Source of the DNA: an uncultured Caldilineaceae bacterium
GTDB lineage: Bacteria; Chloroflexota; Anaerolineae; Caldilineales; Caldilineaceae
Reading direction: 5' to 3'
Length of the DNA stretch: 64,000 nt
Assembly: GCA_951812725.1 (NCBI GenBank)
Contig: OX638330.1
Span: 1,860,001-1,924,000 of the forward strand
Part shown: positions 62,301 to 64,000 of the stretch, piece after piece
How positions within the stretch are numbered: position 1 is the stretch's first letter
Layout of the letters: each line of letters opens with the position of its first letter
Position numbers and translations under genes: made by a program
Notes under the pieces: generated by a model
Databases searched by the model: none
Seen by the model: the letters and a program-made list of their open reading frames with translations, nothing else
What the model was told of the DNA's origin: nothing

Positions 62301-62404
62301 GCCAGGTTCGTAAACAAAAGGATTGTGGCAGCAGCCAGGAACGCCGCGGCCAGCCAAAGACCCCGTCCATCCGCAAACGGCAGATCCTTCCGTCGTCGCA
62401 TCAT
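59321..62404 (-). CDS. Secreted modular protein with duplicated domains and Thr/Ala linkers
   Basis: 1027 residues. Signal peptide 1-37 (basic start, A-A-A-F-L-A-A-A core, cleavage near L-A-S-A-Q-Q). Four modules are joined by low-complexity T-A-T-A-T-S-T linkers often beginning V-P-A-D-T-A-T. Module A occurs twice (105-235 and 329-462), starting D-V-D-P-V-Y-I-T-T-V-G-P-P-S and ending I-I-S-D-S-S-A-T-A-T. Module B occurs twice (529-648 and 700-822), T-G-P-L-V-G-F-T-V-V-D to L-A-V-S-F-T-V, Ig-like. The C-terminal domain (about 915-1027) starts S-D-P-Y-I-I-G-N-P and is PPC-like. The same domain ends the neighbouring LRR protein. Surface adhesion or matrix role is inferred. Confidence 0.88.
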   Translation of the reverse strand: MMRRRKDLPFADGRGLWLAAAFLAAATILLFTNLASAQQSSAEGRFVAPALAVPAGEGPFMFSGDTVTSTATLVPADTATATSTATATSTATATSTATATVQQQDVDPVYITTVGPPSDGNQQAIVMPSSVTVSDDDPWFGPFYTVNDPDRVVGVDILNEHGFAIAITPSEGLCSLPEYIDSSFAIGYQTLATKGFYVRRCPGFEHLTEINLSVTTYPDAESYTTHRIRIISDSSATATNTPTAVPGDTVTSIATVVPADTATATSTATATLVPADTATATSAATAVATLVPADTATATSTSTAVATLVPADTATATSTAAATVEQRQDVDPVYITTVGPPSDGSQQAIAVPSSVTISDDDPWIGPFYAVNDPNRSVGIEILHERGFLTVSIFGKASPQDLCSVPGYIDSSFTITYQRAAESGFYIKRCPGFENLAEINLSVTTYPDSEGSTTHRITIISDSSATATDTPTAIPADTATSTSTGIATVVPADTATATPTATPTATLTATPTATATVTATMTATVAAATGPLVGFTVVDTSTGPQAVLATLIDGGVLTLVDPTNGSYGIRVNTEPGVQIGSVRLQLTGAKSVDQTEGIPPYSLYGDNGHGALHGQALPVGEYILTATAYSQGNRGGDILGTLAVSFTVAATSSTATATATLIPTDTATPTSTSTATVVPTDTATATSTATATVVATAAAATGPLVGFTVVDASARPQAVLATLSDGRVLALDDPTNGSYGIRVNIEPVAQIGSVRLQLTGAKSVDQTEGIPPYSLYGDNGHGALHGQALPIGEYILTATAYSQGNRGGDILGTLAVSFTVETASAPATETATLVPTDTATSTSTNTPTAVPADTATSTSTHTPTSIPEDTATPTAIPTLTGTITATPTPTVTSQPSATGTPTPDGFTTGGSGTHSDPYIIGNPTSVTAHSIRSYVASLSRLQVVYFLWYAEDRAGSWTVHVDTTPTSHDFDIFGQDEQGTAWDDTSRGLDGDETITISVQSGGHILVGVQNFHGGAPTELALTIEPPD
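59939..60307 (-). repeat. Module B duplicate 2 at DNA level
   Basis: Encodes residues 700-822. It matches 60461-60820 almost base for base over long runs (for example the segment encoding G-A-K-S-V-D-Q-T-E-G), indicating recent in-frame duplication. Confidence 0.8.
60461..60820 (-). repeat. Module B duplicate 1 at DNA level
   Basis: Encodes residues 529-648 of the modular secreted protein and is the partner of 59939-60307. Confidence 0.8.
61019..61420 (-). repeat. Module A duplicate 2 at DNA level
   Basis: Encodes residues 329-462 of the modular secreted protein. It shares long runs with 61700-62092 but has diverged more than the module B pair, so this duplication looks older. Confidence 0.7.
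61700..62092 (-). repeat. Module A duplicate 1 at DNA level
   Basis: Encodes residues 105-235 of the modular secreted protein; partner of 61019-61420. The linkers between modules are short tandem codon repeats that are prone to length change. Confidence 0.7.
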
Positions 62405-62426
62405 TTGTCCCTACCTCAATGTAAGA

Positions 62427-62766
62427 TCAGTTCACCATCGAACCTCTGACGCAATCCGACCGGGACTCAGCTACCCAGCGCCCCCAACGACCGACCGGAT
62501 GACATCCAGGCAAATTTTCGGGCAAGTATGCCCCTTCGCCTGCCTCTAGCGTCTCTGCTATATTGGCTATAAAAGCCGGATCTGTCTCGACATCTAGGAT
62601 TCCTGTTTCTGTCGAATCGGTGTAAATCCTTCCAGTTACACAGTTTGGATGCCGCATAAGAGTGAAAACTCCGTCGGCAATAAGATTGGGATTCCCTGAT
62701 TGGGCTTCCTTGAATGTGATTTCAGCACTGAAACCAGTGATTAGGCGTTCCCAGAATTTTCGTAAC
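62427..62766 (-). pseudogene. Remnant reading frame upstream of the modular protein
   Basis: The frame is open from just after a TAG near 62768 to a stop at 62427. It reads as protein-like sequence before the only ATG (62657): F-S-A-E-I-T-F-K-E-A-Q-S-G-N-P-N-L, then R-I-Y-T-D-S-T-E-T-G-I-L-D-V-E-T. Because sense continues upstream of the ATG, this is more likely the 3' end of a decayed secreted-protein gene than an intact 76-residue gene. No family is recognised. Confidence 0.4.
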
Positions 62767-62855
62767 TACTCAGCAGCAACAGATTCGCCAACCTGAACCA
62801 GGCGAGCGAAAGCGATTTTCACTAACCACTGATCACTGACCACTGCAGTTCTGGG

Positions 62856-62938
62856 CGGTCGGGCCTTCGGCCCTCCCTTGTGCAGGGGCTGCGCCCCCGC
62901 AACGCCCCCCTACAAAAACATGCCTCACCCACCGTGTG
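62856..62938. repeat. Dispersed palindromic repeat, copy 5
   Basis: Core from CGGTCGGGCC to CCACCGTGTG (the closing CCGACCG is mutated to CCCACCG). It is preceded by ACTGACCACTGCAGTT, shared with copy 4. It lies between the secreted modular protein remnant and the LRR gene. Confidence 0.88.
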
Positions 62939-63061
62939 CCTTCATCGGTCTCCGTGAATGAAGTCTTCGTCCAATGAACGCACATTCCTGATTCTCTCGC
63001 CGCTTATTGTCGTGAGTGTCACCGCTGTCGAGCGTGTCCCAGAAGGCGTAGGGGAATCAGC

Positions 63062-64000
63062 CTACGAAGGTGGCGTAATTGTGAGAGTCAGGTCCGTTGG
63101 CGCACTACCGTCGGTGTTCCTTACAATGAGGTAAATGTGCCCGTCAGCCTGCACAGTGACAGTGACGCTCTCGTCTCCAGTAGATTCGACGACAGACGAG
63201 TCGTCCAAATTGTTCGTCCGGTCATCCCTGACATAAAGGTCAAAATCGTGTCCGTCCGGCGAAGAGTCAATGCTAATTGTCCAGGACCCGGACTTTTCGT
63301 TGACGTTCCACTGGAACCTCACCGTCTCGCCCGCGCTCAGGCTGGATACGTAGCTGAGGATCGAATGCGCAGTTACACTGATCGGGTTGCTGATTATGAA
63401 TGGATCGGACCATGTCCCCGATCCACTGGGTGTAAACGTGCTGATCAGTGGAGAGGGTGTGCCAGTCAGCACTTCGCAGAACGGCAGACCACCGAAGCCG
63501 GGAGTCGTGATGTAGCTCCAACTTGCAGGGACACAACCAGACAACTGGTTGTTTATCAGGCTTACTCTCTGCAAATTGGCGAGGCTACCTAGTTCCCTTG
63601 GTATTGAGCCGGATAGCTGATTGTATTCGAGAAACAGGTCCTGCAGTTCAGTAAGGTTGCTTAGGGTTGACGGGATCGATCCGGTCAATAGATTGTCTGA
63701 GAGAAACAGCCTCTTCATTTTCGTCAGGTTGCCCAGTTCAGTTGGGATTCGCCCGCTCAATTGGTTGTTTGCGATGTGCAGTTCCTCTAACTTGGTGAGA
63801 CTCCCCAGCTGCGTTGGGATCGATCCGCTCAACTGGTTTCTGCCGAGATGCAGCTTTGTGAGATTGCCAAGGCTGCCCAATTCTGTCGGAATCGACCCAC
63901 TCAACTGATTAAATGAGACATGCAACATTTCCAGTTTGGTGAGGTTGCCCAACTCGGTCGGGATCGTACCGGTCAGAACGTTGCTGCCTAGTATCAGCTT
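63062..64000 (-). CDS. Leucine-rich-repeat surface protein, N-terminus outside window
   Basis: The frame is open to the right edge, so only the C-terminal 312 residues are present. It has six visible plant-like LRR units of about 24 residues (L-x-x-L-x-L-x-x-N-Q-L-S-G-S-I-P-x-x-L-G), then a cap (C-V-P-A-S-W ... F-C-E-V). A Thr/Ser/Pro linker and a C-terminal PPC-like domain (S-D-P-F-I-I-S-N-P ... L-T-L-T-I-T-P-P-S) follow. That domain is clearly homologous to the end of the neighbouring modular protein. A secreted, possibly cell-surface recognition protein is likely; the signal peptide is not in view. The TTG at 63952 is internal, not a start. Confidence 0.87.
   Translation of the reverse strand, partial: KLILGSNVLTGTIPTELGNLTKLEMLHVSFNQLSGSIPTELGSLGNLTKLHLGRNQLSGSIPTQLGSLTKLEELHIANNQLSGRIPTELGNLTKMKRLFLSDNLLTGSIPSTLSNLTELQDLFLEYNQLSGSIPRELGSLANLQRVSLINNQLSGCVPASWSYITTPGFGGLPFCEVLTGTPSPLISTFTPSGSGTWSDPFIISNPISVTAHSILSYVSSLSAGETVRFQWNVNEKSGSWTISIDSSPDGHDFDLYVRDDRTNNLDDSSVVESTGDESVTVTVQADGHIYLIVRNTDGSAPTDLTLTITPPS

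Noticed and set aside
1..64000. tRNA, rRNA, CRISPR array or intact insertion sequence
   Set aside because: No tRNA T-loop GGTTCRA in a cloverleaf context, no regular repeat-spacer array of CRISPR type and no transposase-like protein was found.

Overview
This 64 kb window is one contiguous GC-rich bacterial chromosome segment. Gene content suggests a free-living or host-associated heterotroph, most likely Chloroflexota of the Anaerolineae/Caldilineae type. That placement is an inference from three things: Tat-dependent lipoprotein sugar-binding proteins, many sugar-acid enzymes, and a Gram-positive-like rpmH-rnpA-yidD-yidC-jag-parA-parB cluster with a lipoprotein-type YidC. No rRNA or tRNA was recognised to confirm it.

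Layout. 0-12.7 kb is housekeeping and stress: a GNAT enzyme cut by the left edge, a K+ channel with an RCK domain, RecO, a P1B-4 metal-efflux ATPase coupled to a PerR/Fur-like repressor with two operator-like boxes, ClpC, a second GNAT, a membrane protein, and a subtilase preceded by a free-standing I9-like protein. 13-19.6 kb holds malate synthase, a rifampicin-phosphotransferase-like enzyme, an aldo/keto reductase and a small membrane protein. 19.6-29.2 kb is a sugar-uptake island: a tandem hairpin repeat array, a phosphodiesterase-like enzyme, and two ABC importers (two binding proteins, four permeases) with no ATPase. 30-33 kb holds a 6PGDH-like enzyme, a mannonate-dehydratase-like enzyme, a formyltransferase-like protein and the iron protein YggX.

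33.5-41.5 kb is an origin-type cluster on the minus strand (rpmH, rnpA, yidD, yidC, jag, a PfkB kinase, parA, parB), followed by a degenerate polyprenyl-synthetase-like protein and an ATP-grasp ligase. dnaA is not present. 41.9-50.8 kb carries a membrane protein, PriA, AnmK, a tandem GNAT, an ornithine-cyclodeaminase-family enzyme and a zinc-less MDR dehydrogenase. 50.8-58.4 kb carries an enolase-superfamily enzyme, a DHDPS-family protein, ThuA plus an MFS exporter (flanked on both sides by related repeat arrays), and a large unrecognised protein that may be an alpha/alpha-toroid enzyme. 59-64 kb encodes two secreted modular proteins that share one C-terminal domain: a Thr/Ala-linker protein with duplicated modules, and a leucine-rich-repeat protein cut by the right edge.

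Functionally, the two ABC importers and the scattered dehydratases, dehydrogenases and aldolase-like enzymes fit import and breakdown of sugars or sugar acids. Three unrelated repeat families occupy the larger intergenic gaps. No CRISPR array, intact insertion sequence or prophage was seen. The best candidates for something undescribed are the subtilase/free I9-like pair, the ThuA-MFS pair bracketed by 51-bp-period repeats and apparently using a CTG start, the dispersed palindromic element of about 80 to 190 bp, and the hairpin-rich transcribed region after the 585-residue protein gene.
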